DNA of 5,936 bases from Actinomycetota bacterium (lineage in GTDB: Bacteria; Actinomycetota; Thermoleophilia; Solirubrobacterales; 70-9), in NCBI GenBank assembly GCA_005884985.1, contig VAYK01000098.1, positions 4,741 to 10,676 of the forward strand, in the 5' to 3' direction. Below are positions 1 through 5,936 of this stretch, in pieces. Position numbers and translations under genes: made by a program. The first letter of the stretch is position 1. Each line of letters opens with the position of its first letter. The notes below the pieces were generated by a model. That model saw only the letters and a list, made by a program, of their open reading frames with translations, was not told the origin of the DNA and did no database searches.

Positions 1-851
1 TCGGGTTCTGGGAGTGGGTCGGCGGCCGCTACTCGATGGACTCGGCGATCGGGCTGTCGACCATGCTCGCGATCGGAGCCGAGCGGTTCGGGGAGATGCT
101 GGCCGGTTTTCACGCCATGGACGAGCACTTTCTCCAGGCGCCGATCGAGCGCAACCTCCCCACGCTCATGGGGCTGCTGGCCGTTTGGTACGGGGACTTG
201 TTCGGCGCCCAGACGGTTGCCGTTCTGCCCTACGACCAGTACCTGCACCGCTTTCCGGCCTATCTCCAGCAGCTGACGATGGAGTCGAACGGCAAGCACG
301 TGATGCTCGCCGGGGAAGTGGTGGACTACGAGACCGGGGCCGTCTACTGGGGGGAGCCCGGGACCAACGGCCAGCACTCCTTCTACCAGCTGATCCACCA
401 GGGAACCAAGCTGATCCCCTGCGACTTCATCGGATTCGGCCGCTCGCTCAACCCGCTCGGCGAGCATCACGACCTGCTGATGGCCAACGTCTTCGCGCAG
501 ACCGAGGCGCTCGCCTTCGGCAAGACAGCCGACCAGGTGAGGGAGGAAGGTACGCCCGAGCAGCTCGTCCCGCACCGCGTGTTCGAGGGCAACCGTCCCT
601 CCAACACGATTCTCGCCGAGCGGCTCACCCCGCAGACCCTCGGGTCGCTGGTGGCGCTCTATGAGCACAGCGTGTTCACGCAGGGGGCGGTGTGGGGCAT
701 CGACTCCTTCGACCAGTGGGGAGTCGAGCTCGGCAAGGTCCTTGCCAAGCGCATCGTCCCCGAGCTCGAGGCCGACACTGAGCCCGAGCTCGCGCATGAC
801 GGCTCCACCAACGCCCTGATCCGGCGCTACCGAGCCCTACGGGGCCAATAG
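1..851 (+). CDS. pgi: Glucose-6-phosphate isomerase, C-terminal half (5' end outside window)
   Basis: Cytoplasmic enzyme that interconverts glucose 6-phosphate and fructose 6-phosphate. The reading frame is open from the left edge (first full codon at base 3) and gives 282 visible residues, about half of a usual 500-550 residue protein. The fragment opens with the family signature WVGGRYS followed by SAIG. The MESNGK segment carries the catalytic glutamate (codon 282-284). GTNGQH carries the ring-opening histidine (codon 375-377). The C-terminal signature GIDSFDQWGVELGK supplies the active-site glutamine and lysine (lysine codon 735-737). The conserved blocks AQTEALAFGK and HRVFEGNRPSN are also present. 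All catalytic residues in the visible part are intact, so the gene looks functional. An internal ATG at base 36 lies inside the first signature and is not the real start. A ROK kinase follows 9 bases downstream on the same strand, suggesting co-transcription. The promoter is not visible. Confidence 0.97.
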   Translation, partial: GFWEWVGGRYSMDSAIGLSTMLAIGAERFGEMLAGFHAMDEHFLQAPIERNLPTLMGLLAVWYGDLFGAQTVAVLPYDQYLHRFPAYLQQLTMESNGKHVMLAGEVVDYETGAVYWGEPGTNGQHSFYQLIHQGTKLIPCDFIGFGRSLNPLGEHHDLLMANVFAQTEALAFGKTADQVREEGTPEQLVPHRVFEGNRPSNTILAERLTPQTLGSLVALYEHSVFTQGAVWGIDSFDQWGVELGKVLAKRIVPELEADTEPELAHDGSTNALIRRYRALRGQ

Positions 852-860
852 CATGAGCGC

Positions 861-1817
861 ATGATCGCCCGAGGCGGCATCGACCTCGGTGGCACCAAGA
901 TCCAGACCGTCGTCGTCAACGGCAGGTGGAGGGTGCTCGGCCAGGCGCGCCGGCCGACGCCGACGACCGGTGGCCCCGAGGACGTCGCCCAGCAGATGGC
1001 GGAGGCGATGCGGGAGGCGGCGCAGGCGGCCGGCGTCAAATCGCATGAGCTGGCCGGCGTGGGCGTGGGCTCGCCGGGGGACGTCGACGAGCGCACGGGC
1101 GAAGTGTCCAAGGCCCGAAACCTCCCCGGTTGGGACGGCACCTTCAAACTCGGGCCGTGGTTGGGCAAGCAGCTCGCGACCGCGGTGAGGGTTGGCAACG
1201 ACGTGCAGGTCGCCACCGAGGCCGAGTTCCGCCTCGGGGCCGGCCGTCCCTACAAGTCCCTGGTGGGCGTCTTCTGGGGCACCGGGGTCGGCGGCGGGCT
1301 GATCCTCGATGGCAAGCCCTGGCTGGGTCGCGGCGGGGCGGGCGAGGTCGGACACATGGTGGTCAAGAAGGACGGCGCGCCCTGCCCCTGCGGGCGCCGA
1401 GGCTGCCTCGAGGCCTACGCGGGTCGAGCGGCGATGGAGGCCAAGGCGCGGCGGGAGCACGAGGAGGGCCGGAAGACCGAGCTGTTCAAGATCATGAAGA
1501 AGCACGAGCACGACCGCCTGACGAGCGGGATCTGGGAGCGGGCCCTGAAGGCCGAGGACTCGCTGGCGACGGAGCTGATCGATCGGGCCGTCGCGGCGCT
1601 CGGAGCCGGGATCGCCTCGGTGATCAATCTCCTCGACGTCGAGGCTGTGATCATCGGCGGCGGGATCGGCACGCGGCTCGGCGAGCCCTACGCGAAGCGA
1701 ATCGTCAAGGCCATGCATCCGCATCTGTTCAACGACGACAATCCGCCCGCGGTCGAGGTCGCCTCGCTCGGCGACCTCGGCGGCGCGATCGGCGCCGCAG
1801 TGCAGATCAAGCGCTAG
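861..1817 (+). CDS. ROK-family sugar kinase, probable glucokinase, with intact zinc motif
   Basis: Likely cytoplasmic ATP-dependent hexokinase of the ROK family that phosphorylates glucose to glucose 6-phosphate. It has 318 residues, normal for the family. Seen in order: the N-terminal phosphate-binding motif DLGGTK (residues 8-13), the sugar-binding/catalytic Asn113-Asp114, the ROK signature GTGVGGG (140-146), ExGH (Glu162, His165), the zinc motif CPCGRRGCLE (Cys175, 177, 182; Glu184) and GGGIG near 266-270. A charged, Lys/His/Glu-rich segment at about 195-222 sits after the zinc motif. The ATG start places DLGGTK at the usual distance from the N-terminus. There is no clear Shine-Dalgarno sequence, and translation may depend on ribosomes leaving pgi 9 bases upstream. 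Glucose as substrate is inferred from the pgi and zwf neighbours; ROK proteins also include fructose, mannose and N-acetylhexosamine kinases. No helix-turn-helix domain precedes the kinase, so it is not a ROK repressor. Its stop codon overlaps that of opcA. Confidence 0.9.
   Translation: MIARGGIDLGGTKIQTVVVNGRWRVLGQARRPTPTTGGPEDVAQQMAEAMREAAQAAGVKSHELAGVGVGSPGDVDERTGEVSKARNLPGWDGTFKLGPWLGKQLATAVRVGNDVQVATEAEFRLGAGRPYKSLVGVFWGTGVGGGLILDGKPWLGRGGAGEVGHMVVKKDGAPCPCGRRGCLEAYAGRAAMEAKARREHEEGRKTELFKIMKKHEHDRLTSGIWERALKAEDSLATELIDRAVAALGAGIASVINLLDVEAVIIGGGIGTRLGEPYAKRIVKAMHPHLFNDDNPPAVEVASLGDLGGAIGAAVQIKR
1780..1798 (-). terminator. Candidate hairpin after opcA, inside the + strand ROK kinase gene
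   Basis: GCGGCGC and GCGCCGC form a perfect 7-base-pair stem with a 5-base loop, starting 16 bases beyond the opcA stop in its direction of transcription. It lies within the codons for the kinase's C-terminal Gly-Ala-Ile-Gly-Ala-Ala stretch, which alone may explain it. No T-run follows. Confidence 0.22.
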
Positions 1818-2824
1818 GAATCCCGGAGCATCGCGGCGACCGCCCCGAGGGCCTCGGGATACCCGCGCGCGAACGACGGCGTCGGCTGCAGCGCCTCGGC
1901 GAACAGGTCGCGCAGGCGGCTGGTGGCGGCGCCGCGGCGGATCTTCACCTCGTCCGAGTCCGTTCGGAAGGTCAGCTTCTCGATCCCTCCGCACCCCCGG
2001 GCGTCGGGCTCGCGCTCCAGCGAAAGCGCCACCGGGCTTCCGTCGGTTCGCACGGCCTTCCCGTGTGCTCGCCCATGGTCGCGCTCGATCCCCTCCGGGC
2101 GCCAGCCCGCGCGTGCGACGACCCATCCGGCCAAGAGCAGCCCGGCGGACAGGGCCTCCCCCTCATAGCGGACGTCGAGGCCCGCGATCCGGGGCAGCAT
2201 GGCCCGCTGCTCGGGCGACTCGAAGGCCGCGGCGGTGGCGGCGCGCCAGAACTCCAGCCGGCCCCAGGCGAGGTCGTGGACCCGGGCGCTCTTGGTCAAT
2301 TCCTGGAGGCGCCGCAGGGCAGCCCCGTCGTCGGCGGTGGAGTCGACCAGGACCTGCTGGGCTCGGTCGAGCAGGCGCGGGTCCGGGATCGGCGAATCAG
2401 GCTCGGGCAGCCAGAGGACGGTGGGCAGGTCGCTGAGCAAGAGCGGCGCCAGCAGCGAGGCGGCGTGCTCGAGACGAGAGTCGTCGGCGGTCAGCGTCAC
2501 CCGATCGTGGCAGACACCGACCCGGCCGGCGGCATCGGGCAGCTCGCACTCGATCACCGCCTCGGCGTCGAGCCGGTCGGAGCCATGCCGGCGCAGGACC
2601 AGCGTCCGGGACGGGCTGTGGGCGCCGAGCCCGGCGAGAGCGTCGCCGACGGTCTTCCCGGCCTCCGACGAAGCGGGCGCGACGAACAGGTTCAGGGTTC
2701 GGGCGACGGCCTGCCGGCGACCGCCGTCCTGGAGGGGGTGGTGCAGGCGAGCGAGCTCGGCGACCACCTCGTCGATGTGGACGCCCTCGCCCCGCCACCG
2801 GCTGCGCTCCGGCACCGCGCTCAC
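1814..2824 (-). CDS. opcA: Glucose-6-phosphate dehydrogenase assembly protein OpcA
   Basis: OpcA-family protein that in cyanobacteria and actinobacteria activates G6PDH or promotes its oligomerisation. It has 336 residues. Recognised blocks are ARTLNLFV (about 41-48), SPSRTLVL (70-77), LPTVLWLP (133-140) and DLAWGRLEFWRAATAAAFE (184-202); the middle two resemble the HPSR and LP-x-LW patterns I recall for the family. Cysteines lie at 93, 105 and 278. The GTG start was chosen because it overlaps the zwf stop as GTGA and has a GGAGG ribosome site 5 bases upstream. The frame stays open to an upstream start at 2956, but that would add 44 low-complexity Arg/Gly/Ala residues read out of frame from zwf. 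A second in-frame GTG three codons in is also possible. This is the last gene of the ROK-zwf-opcA operon. The 6-phosphogluconolactonase gene often found after opcA is absent. Family identity is firm; the exact activation mechanism here is inferred. Confidence 0.93.
   Translation of the reverse strand: MSAVPERSRWRGEGVHIDEVVAELARLHHPLQDGGRRQAVARTLNLFVAPASSEAGKTVGDALAGLGAHSPSRTLVLRRHGSDRLDAEAVIECELPDAAGRVGVCHDRVTLTADDSRLEHAASLLAPLLLSDLPTVLWLPEPDSPIPDPRLLDRAQQVLVDSTADDGAALRRLQELTKSARVHDLAWGRLEFWRAATAAAFESPEQRAMLPRIAGLDVRYEGEALSAGLLLAGWVVARAGWRPEGIERDHGRAHGKAVRTDGSPVALSLEREPDARGCGGIEKLTFRTDSDEVKIRRGAATSRLRDLFAEALQPTPSFARGYPEALGAVAAMLRDS
1844..1858 (+). terminator. Candidate hairpin after the + strand ROK kinase gene, inside opcA
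   Basis: CCCGAG and CTCGGG form a 6-base-pair stem around a 3-base loop, beginning 27 bases past the kinase stop codon and lying within the opcA coding end. There is no T-run after it, so it would be a non-canonical terminator at best. Such stems also arise by chance at this GC content. Confidence 0.2.
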
Positions 2825-4344
2825 ACCTGCCTCCAGCTTCGTCCCCGGACGGCGAGCAGCTCGTCGGCCTCCGGCGGCCCCTGGCTGCCCGCCTCGTACA
2901 CCGACGGGCCGGGCCCCGACTGCCGCACGTCGAGGACCGGCTGCACGATCCGCCACTCGGCCTCGACCTCGTCCGCGCGCGTGAACAGGGTCGCGTCGCC
3001 GCGCAAGGCGTCGTGGAGCAACCGCTCGTAGGCCTCGGGCGAATCGCCGAGGAACGAGGTCCCGTACTTGAACTCCATTTGCACCGGCCGGACGCTCATC
3101 GTCTGGCCCGGGACCTTGGCCACCAGGCGCAGCGACGCTCCCTCGTCAGGCTGCACGGAGAGCACCATCTCGTTGGGCTCGACGTCACCGATGTCGGACC
3201 CCGCGAACGGCAGGTGCGGGACGGGGCGAAATTGCACCGCGATCTCGGTCATCCGCCGCGGCAGCCGCTTCCCCGTGCGGACGTAGAACGGCGTCCCCGC
3301 CCAGCGCCAGTTGTCGACCTCCACCCGCATCGCGACGTAGGTCTCGGTGCGCGAGCCGTCGGCGACGTCCTCCTCGTCCAGGTAGGCCCGTACCTCCTCA
3401 CCGCCGACCCAGCCGCCGCCGTACTGGCCGCGCACGACGAAGTCCGGAACCTCCTCCGGCTTGTAGCGGCGGACGGAGTGCAGGAGCTTCACCTTCTCGT
3501 CGCGGATCGTGTCGGCGTCGAAGCGCACCGGCGCCTCCATCCCCACCAGGGCGACCAGCTGCATGACGTGATTCTGGATCACGTCCCGAAGCGCGCCGGC
3601 GGAGTCGTAGTAGGCGCCGCGATGGCCGATCCCGAGATCCTCGGCGACCGTGATCTGGACGTGGTCGACGTAGCGACGGTTCCAGATCGGCTCGAGGATG
3701 CCGTTGGCGAATCGCAGCACCTGGAGGTTCTGCACCGTCTCCTTGCCGAGATAGTGATCGAGGCGGAACACCTGCGACTCGTCGAAGGCCGAGGCCACCT
3801 CGGCGTTCAGCCGCAAGGCCGACTCGAGGTCGTGCCCGAACGGCTTCTCGATCATCAGCCTGGTCGGTGGATCGGCGCCGGAGCCCAGGCCGACCGCCGC
3901 CAGCGCCTTCGCGATTTGGGCGAAGAAGCGTGGGGCGACGGCCAGGTAGAAGACGTGCTGGGTGATCCCCAGGCGTGCGTCGTCGCGCTCGAGTCGCTCG
4001 CCCAGGGTCTTGAACAGCTCCGGATTGCCGAAATCTCCCTGCACTATCTCCAGCCGTGGCTCGAGCGCCTTCCACGCGTCCTCGTCGAACCCCGTGCGAG
4101 AGTGGGCCTCGATTGCCTCGCGGGCGGTCTTGCGGAACGAGTGCACGTCGTGGCGGCGCGCGACGCCGATCACCCGCATGGGGTCGGGCAGCAGCCCGGC
4201 GAGCAACAGGTTGTAGACCGCCGGGATCAGCTTTCGCGATGCCAGGTCCCCGCCGGCGCCGAAGATGACCAGCGTGGTGGGGTCGGGGAGCGGCTGCTTC
4301 ACGTCCTGGGTGAAGGGATTGGCCGGCGCCGTCCCGACGCTCAC
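2821..4344 (-). CDS. zwf: Glucose-6-phosphate 1-dehydrogenase
   Basis: Catalyses oxidation of glucose 6-phosphate to 6-phosphogluconolactone with reduction of NADP+ (or NAD+), the committed step of the oxidative pentose phosphate pathway. Full length at 507 residues, within the family's usual 480-515. The Rossmann nucleotide-binding motif is GAGGDLA (residues 29-35). EKPFGHDL (166-173) and the active-site signature RLDHYLGKE (194-202), with Asp196, His197 and Lys201, are intact. The likely catalytic base is His259 in IQNHVMQ. The blocks FANGILEPIWNR (212-223) and YVRTGKRLP (354-362) are also present. The protein contains no cysteine. The GTG start overlaps the stop of the upstream ROK gene as GTGA and is preceded by a GGTGGAG ribosome site; the stop overlaps the opcA start the same way. 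The first ~20 residues before the Rossmann fold are a short variable extension. Cofactor preference cannot be read from the sequence with certainty. Identity is very secure. Confidence 0.98.
   Translation of the reverse strand: MSVGTAPANPFTQDVKQPLPDPTTLVIFGAGGDLASRKLIPAVYNLLLAGLLPDPMRVIGVARRHDVHSFRKTAREAIEAHSRTGFDEDAWKALEPRLEIVQGDFGNPELFKTLGERLERDDARLGITQHVFYLAVAPRFFAQIAKALAAVGLGSGADPPTRLMIEKPFGHDLESALRLNAEVASAFDESQVFRLDHYLGKETVQNLQVLRFANGILEPIWNRRYVDHVQITVAEDLGIGHRGAYYDSAGALRDVIQNHVMQLVALVGMEAPVRFDADTIRDEKVKLLHSVRRYKPEEVPDFVVRGQYGGGWVGGEEVRAYLDEEDVADGSRTETYVAMRVEVDNWRWAGTPFYVRTGKRLPRRMTEIAVQFRPVPHLPFAGSDIGDVEPNEMVLSVQPDEGASLRLVAKVPGQTMSVRPVQMEFKYGTSFLGDSPEAYERLLHDALRGDATLFTRADEVEAEWRIVQPVLDVRQSGPGPSVYEAGSQGPPEADELLAVRGRSWRQV
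2830..2834 (-). promoter_or_regulatory. Ribosome binding site of opcA
   Basis: GGAGG on the - strand, 5 bases before the GTG that overlaps the zwf stop, and embedded in the last zwf codons. It decides the opcA start in favour of 2824 over the longer open frame beginning at 2956. Confidence 0.75.
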
Positions 4345-5345
4345 GCTGGCTCCACCTCTCGTCGCGGCGGCACGAAGGCATCGTCGCCCCTCGCCAGCTC
4401 CAGCCCGGCGAGCAGGGCGGCGCCGCGTACGCCCGCCTGCCTCCCGTAGCGGGCCAGCCGGATCTCGGCGCGCTCGCCGACGCCGGGGAGGGAGAAGCTG
4501 CGCGCGACCTCCCTGGCGGGGCCGAGGAGCAGCTCGCCCGCGGTCGACACGCCACCCCCCACCACGACCACGTCGGGGTCGAAGGTGTTGAGCGCGTTGG
4601 CAATCCCGATCCCGAGCCGCTCTCCGAGGATGCGCAGCTGCTCGATCGCCTCGGGGTCGCCGGCCTGCGCGGCGTCCACCGCGTCGTGCCCGTCGACCGC
4701 CTTGCCGGCGGCCGCCAGCTTTCCCAGGGGCGAGGACGGGCTGCGTTCCGCGACCTGCGCCGCGAGGCGGTCCAGCACCCGCCCGGCCGCCAGCGACTCG
4801 AGCGAGCCGGGCTGCGGAAACTCGCCGGGCTGCGGCACGCCCTCGGCGGCGTCCACGCCGACCAGCGTGTGGCCGAGCTCCGCGGCTGCCCCCGTCGCGC
4901 CCCGGTACACGCGTCCGCCGAGCACCAGCCCACCGCCGATCCCGGTGCCGACCGTGAACATCACCAGGTTCTGCACGATCGGCTCACCGGCATCGTCGAA
5001 CGCCTCCGCCAGCGCCGCCACGGTGGCGTCGTTGTCCACGAACACCGGCAGCCCGAGTCGCTCCGCCAGCACCAGGCGGAGATCCAGGTCGGCCAGGTGA
5101 AGGTTGGTGCTCGAGCGGACCCGCCCGGTTGCGAAATCGACCACCGAGGGAACGCCAACGCCGACCGCGACGGTGCGCGAGCTGCGCACCTCGTCGACCG
5201 CGGCCACCATCTCCGCCACCACCTCGTCGGAGCTCGAGGCCTCGGTCGGCCGCACCACCGACTCGCTCAGCCGCCCGTGCTCCAGGGTGGCCACCGCCAC
5301 CTTCGTGCCGCCGACGTCGACGCCGATCAGCTGCCCGCTGAACAC
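4341..5345 (-). CDS. ROK-family protein, probable sugar kinase lacking the zinc-binding cysteines
   Basis: ROK-family kinase fold of 334 residues. Seen in order: DVGGTK (10-15), Asn105-Asp106 (sugar binding and catalytic base), GTGIGGG (133-139), ExGH (Glu156, His159) and GGG (263-265). Where the family normally has its cysteine zinc cluster, this protein reads QPGEFPQPGSLES (172-184). The Gly-x-Leu-Glu end of the motif survives, but the cysteine positions appear to be Gln172, Phe176 and Ser181. The whole protein has no cysteine. GTG is chosen as start because an in-frame TGA lies only two codons upstream; the Shine-Dalgarno match is weak. It has no N-terminal helix-turn-helix, so a kinase is likelier than a repressor. 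As first gene of a tightly overlapping operon with zwf and opcA, it most likely supplies glucose 6-phosphate, but the substrate is inferred. Alternatives are another hexose kinase or a zinc-free ROK protein of altered function. Confidence 0.87.
   Translation of the reverse strand: MFSGQLIGVDVGGTKVAVATLEHGRLSESVVRPTEASSSDEVVAEMVAAVDEVRSSRTVAVGVGVPSVVDFATGRVRSSTNLHLADLDLRLVLAERLGLPVFVDNDATVAALAEAFDDAGEPIVQNLVMFTVGTGIGGGLVLGGRVYRGATGAAAELGHTLVGVDAAEGVPQPGEFPQPGSLESLAAGRVLDRLAAQVAERSPSSPLGKLAAAGKAVDGHDAVDAAQAGDPEAIEQLRILGERLGIGIANALNTFDPDVVVVGGGVSTAGELLLGPAREVARSFSLPGVGERAEIRLARYGRQAGVRGAALLAGLELARGDDAFVPPRREVEPA
4350..4356 (-). promoter_or_regulatory. Ribosome binding site of zwf
   Basis: GGTGGAG on the - strand, 5 bases before the GTG start of zwf and inside the last codons of the ROK gene. 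It supports the GTG at 4344 as the start and suggests translational coupling across the GTGA overlap. Confidence 0.7.
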
Positions 5346-5378
5346 AGTCGCTCAATGTACCCTGCCCCGCACGCAGGC

Positions 5379-5398
5379 ATGGCGAAACAAGGCGCCAT
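5379..5398. repeat. Inverted repeat in the uvrA-ROK intergenic gap
   Basis: ATGGCG and CGCCAT form perfect 6-base arms separated by 8 bases. They lie in the 88-base gap (5346-5433) between the uvrA stop and the ROK start, the only non-coding stretch in the window that could hold a promoter or terminator for the ROK-zwf-opcA operon. It could be an operator or a hairpin; no T-run flanks it. I could not find a convincing -35/-10 pair in the gap. Confidence 0.35.
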
Positions 5399-5433
5399 TC
5401 GCCGCCGCGGTGGTCGCCGGCTCGTGAAACGGC

Positions 5434-5936
5434 CTACGCCGCCACCGGCTCGCGGCGCCGCGGGGCCGGCCGGCGGCGAGCGGGACGCTCGGCGGGCTCG
5501 ACCAGCTTGCGCAGGAACTGACCTGTGTAGGAGGTGGGGCTGGCGGCGACCTGCTCGGGCGTCCCGGTGGCCACCACCTCTCCCCCGGCCTCGCCGCCCT
5601 CCGGCCCCAGGTCGATGAGCCGGTCGGCCGATTTGATCACGTCGAGGTTGTGCTCGATCACGACCACGGTGTTGCCGGCCTCGACCAGCCGTCCCAGCAC
5701 CTCCAGGAGGCGCTGCACGTCGGCGAAGTGGAGGCCGGTGGTCGGCTCGTCGAGGATGTAGAGGGTGTCGCCGGTCGCCACCTTGGACAGCTCGGTGGCG
5801 AGCTTGACGCGTTGCGCCTCGCCCCCTGAGAGGGTGGTCGCCGGCTGGCCTAGCCGGATGTAGTCGAGGCCCACGTCGTGCAGCGTCCGCAGGCGGCGCT
5901 CGATCTTCGGGATGTGGGCGAAGAACTCGACCGCTT
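5434..5936 (-). CDS. uvrA: UvrABC system protein A (excinuclease ABC subunit A), C-terminal part (5' end outside window)
   Basis: DNA-damage recognition ATPase of nucleotide excision repair, acting as a dimer with UvrB. The frame is open through the right edge; 166 full codons are visible out of roughly 950 in a complete protein. The fragment begins AVEFFAHIPKIERRL and continues into LGQPATTLSGGEAQRVKLA, the UvrA/ABC signature of the second ATPase domain (fragment residues 35-46 for LSGGEAQRVKLA). Walker B is LYILDEPTTGLH (58-69), the H-loop is VIEHN (His95), and DLGPEGGEAGG (109-119) follows. The end is a basic Arg/Pro-rich tail of about 20 residues closing in EPVAA, a variable feature in high-GC UvrA proteins. 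An internal GTG at 5874 lies inside the conserved domain and is not the start. The ROK gene begins 88 bases downstream on the same strand, and uvrA is functionally unrelated to it. Confidence 0.97.
   Translation of the reverse strand, partial: AVEFFAHIPKIERRLRTLHDVGLDYIRLGQPATTLSGGEAQRVKLATELSKVATGDTLYILDEPTTGLHFADVQRLLEVLGRLVEAGNTVVVIEHNLDVIKSADRLIDLGPEGGEAGGEVVATGTPEQVAASPTSYTGQFLRKLVEPAERPARRRPAPRRREPVAA

Noticed and set aside
853..864. Three-codon mini-ORF (ATG AGC GCA TGA) whose stop overlaps the kinase ATG
   Set aside because: Too short to weigh and without a ribosome site; such ATGA coincidences are common. It is noted only as a possible aid to re-initiation.
837..2126. Long - strand frame opposite the + strand ROK kinase
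   Set aside because: It is antisense to a kinase with intact motifs, and its product is Arg/Asp/Leu-rich without recognisable motifs.
2825..2956. 44-residue N-terminal extension of OpcA
   Set aside because: The extension is low-complexity and lies wholly within zwf. The GTG at 2824 has a good GGAGG site and a GTGA overlap matching the other junction.
1130..3031. Very long + strand open frame (633 codons) spanning the kinase, opcA and part of zwf
   Set aside because: It is antisense or out of frame to three recognisable genes, its product is Arg/Gly/Ala-rich with no domain, and long spurious frames are expected at ~70% GC.
3013..4449. 478-codon + strand frame antisense to zwf
   Set aside because: It mirrors zwf codon structure, has many His/Val/Leu repeats and no start context; zwf is unambiguous.
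3398..4933. Long - strand open frame (511 codons) across zwf and the second ROK gene
   Set aside because: Same strand but a different frame from two clear genes; composition is Arg/Pro/Ser low-complexity. It is a GC-driven shadow.
4341..5345. Second ROK protein as a ROK-type transcriptional repressor
   Set aside because: Its DVGGTK kinase motif begins at residue 10, leaving no room for an N-terminal helix-turn-helix domain.
5350..5355. TACATT as a -10 element for the ROK operon (- strand)
   Set aside because: The nearest -35-like hexamer (TTGTTT) is about 25 bases away, too far for a standard promoter, and the -10 would lie within a few bases of the GTG start.

Overview
The window is about 5.9 kb of very GC-rich bacterial DNA (roughly 70% GC by eye). 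It is packed almost end to end with genes for entry of glucose into central metabolism. An OpcA-type G6PDH assembly protein next to zwf, frequent GTG starts, 4-base gene overlaps and the high GC together point to an actinobacterium. From memory, the sequence style resembles the Thermoleophilia/Solirubrobacterales branch, but that placement is inference.

Layout: (1) On the + strand, the C-terminal half of glucose-6-phosphate isomerase (pgi) enters from the left edge. After a 9-base gap it is followed by a ROK-family sugar kinase, probably a glucokinase, with an intact cysteine zinc motif. (2) On the - strand, read right to left, are a second ROK-family kinase that has lost all its cysteines, then glucose-6-phosphate dehydrogenase (zwf), then opcA. 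Both junctions are GTGA overlaps, so this is a tight, probably translationally coupled operon. (3) The two gene groups converge, and the last bases of the + strand kinase and opcA share the palindrome CTAG. (4) At the right edge, also on the - strand, is the C-terminal end of the UvrA nucleotide-excision-repair ATPase. It is separated from the second kinase by the only real intergenic gap in the window, 88 bases.

The genes work together in an obvious way. The ROK kinases would make glucose 6-phosphate. Pgi links that pool to fructose 6-phosphate and glycolysis. Zwf, helped by OpcA, draws it into the oxidative pentose phosphate pathway and yields NADPH. UvrA is an unrelated neighbour. No 6-phosphogluconolactonase, gnd, tkt or tal gene is visible, so those steps must be encoded outside the window.

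I see no mobile element, CRISPR array, tRNA/rRNA or novel defence-like system. The most notable points are the cysteine-free second ROK kinase, the two dissimilar ROK kinases in one locus, and the overlapping convergent ends with hairpins inside the partner genes. No stretch over 300 bases lacks a gene.
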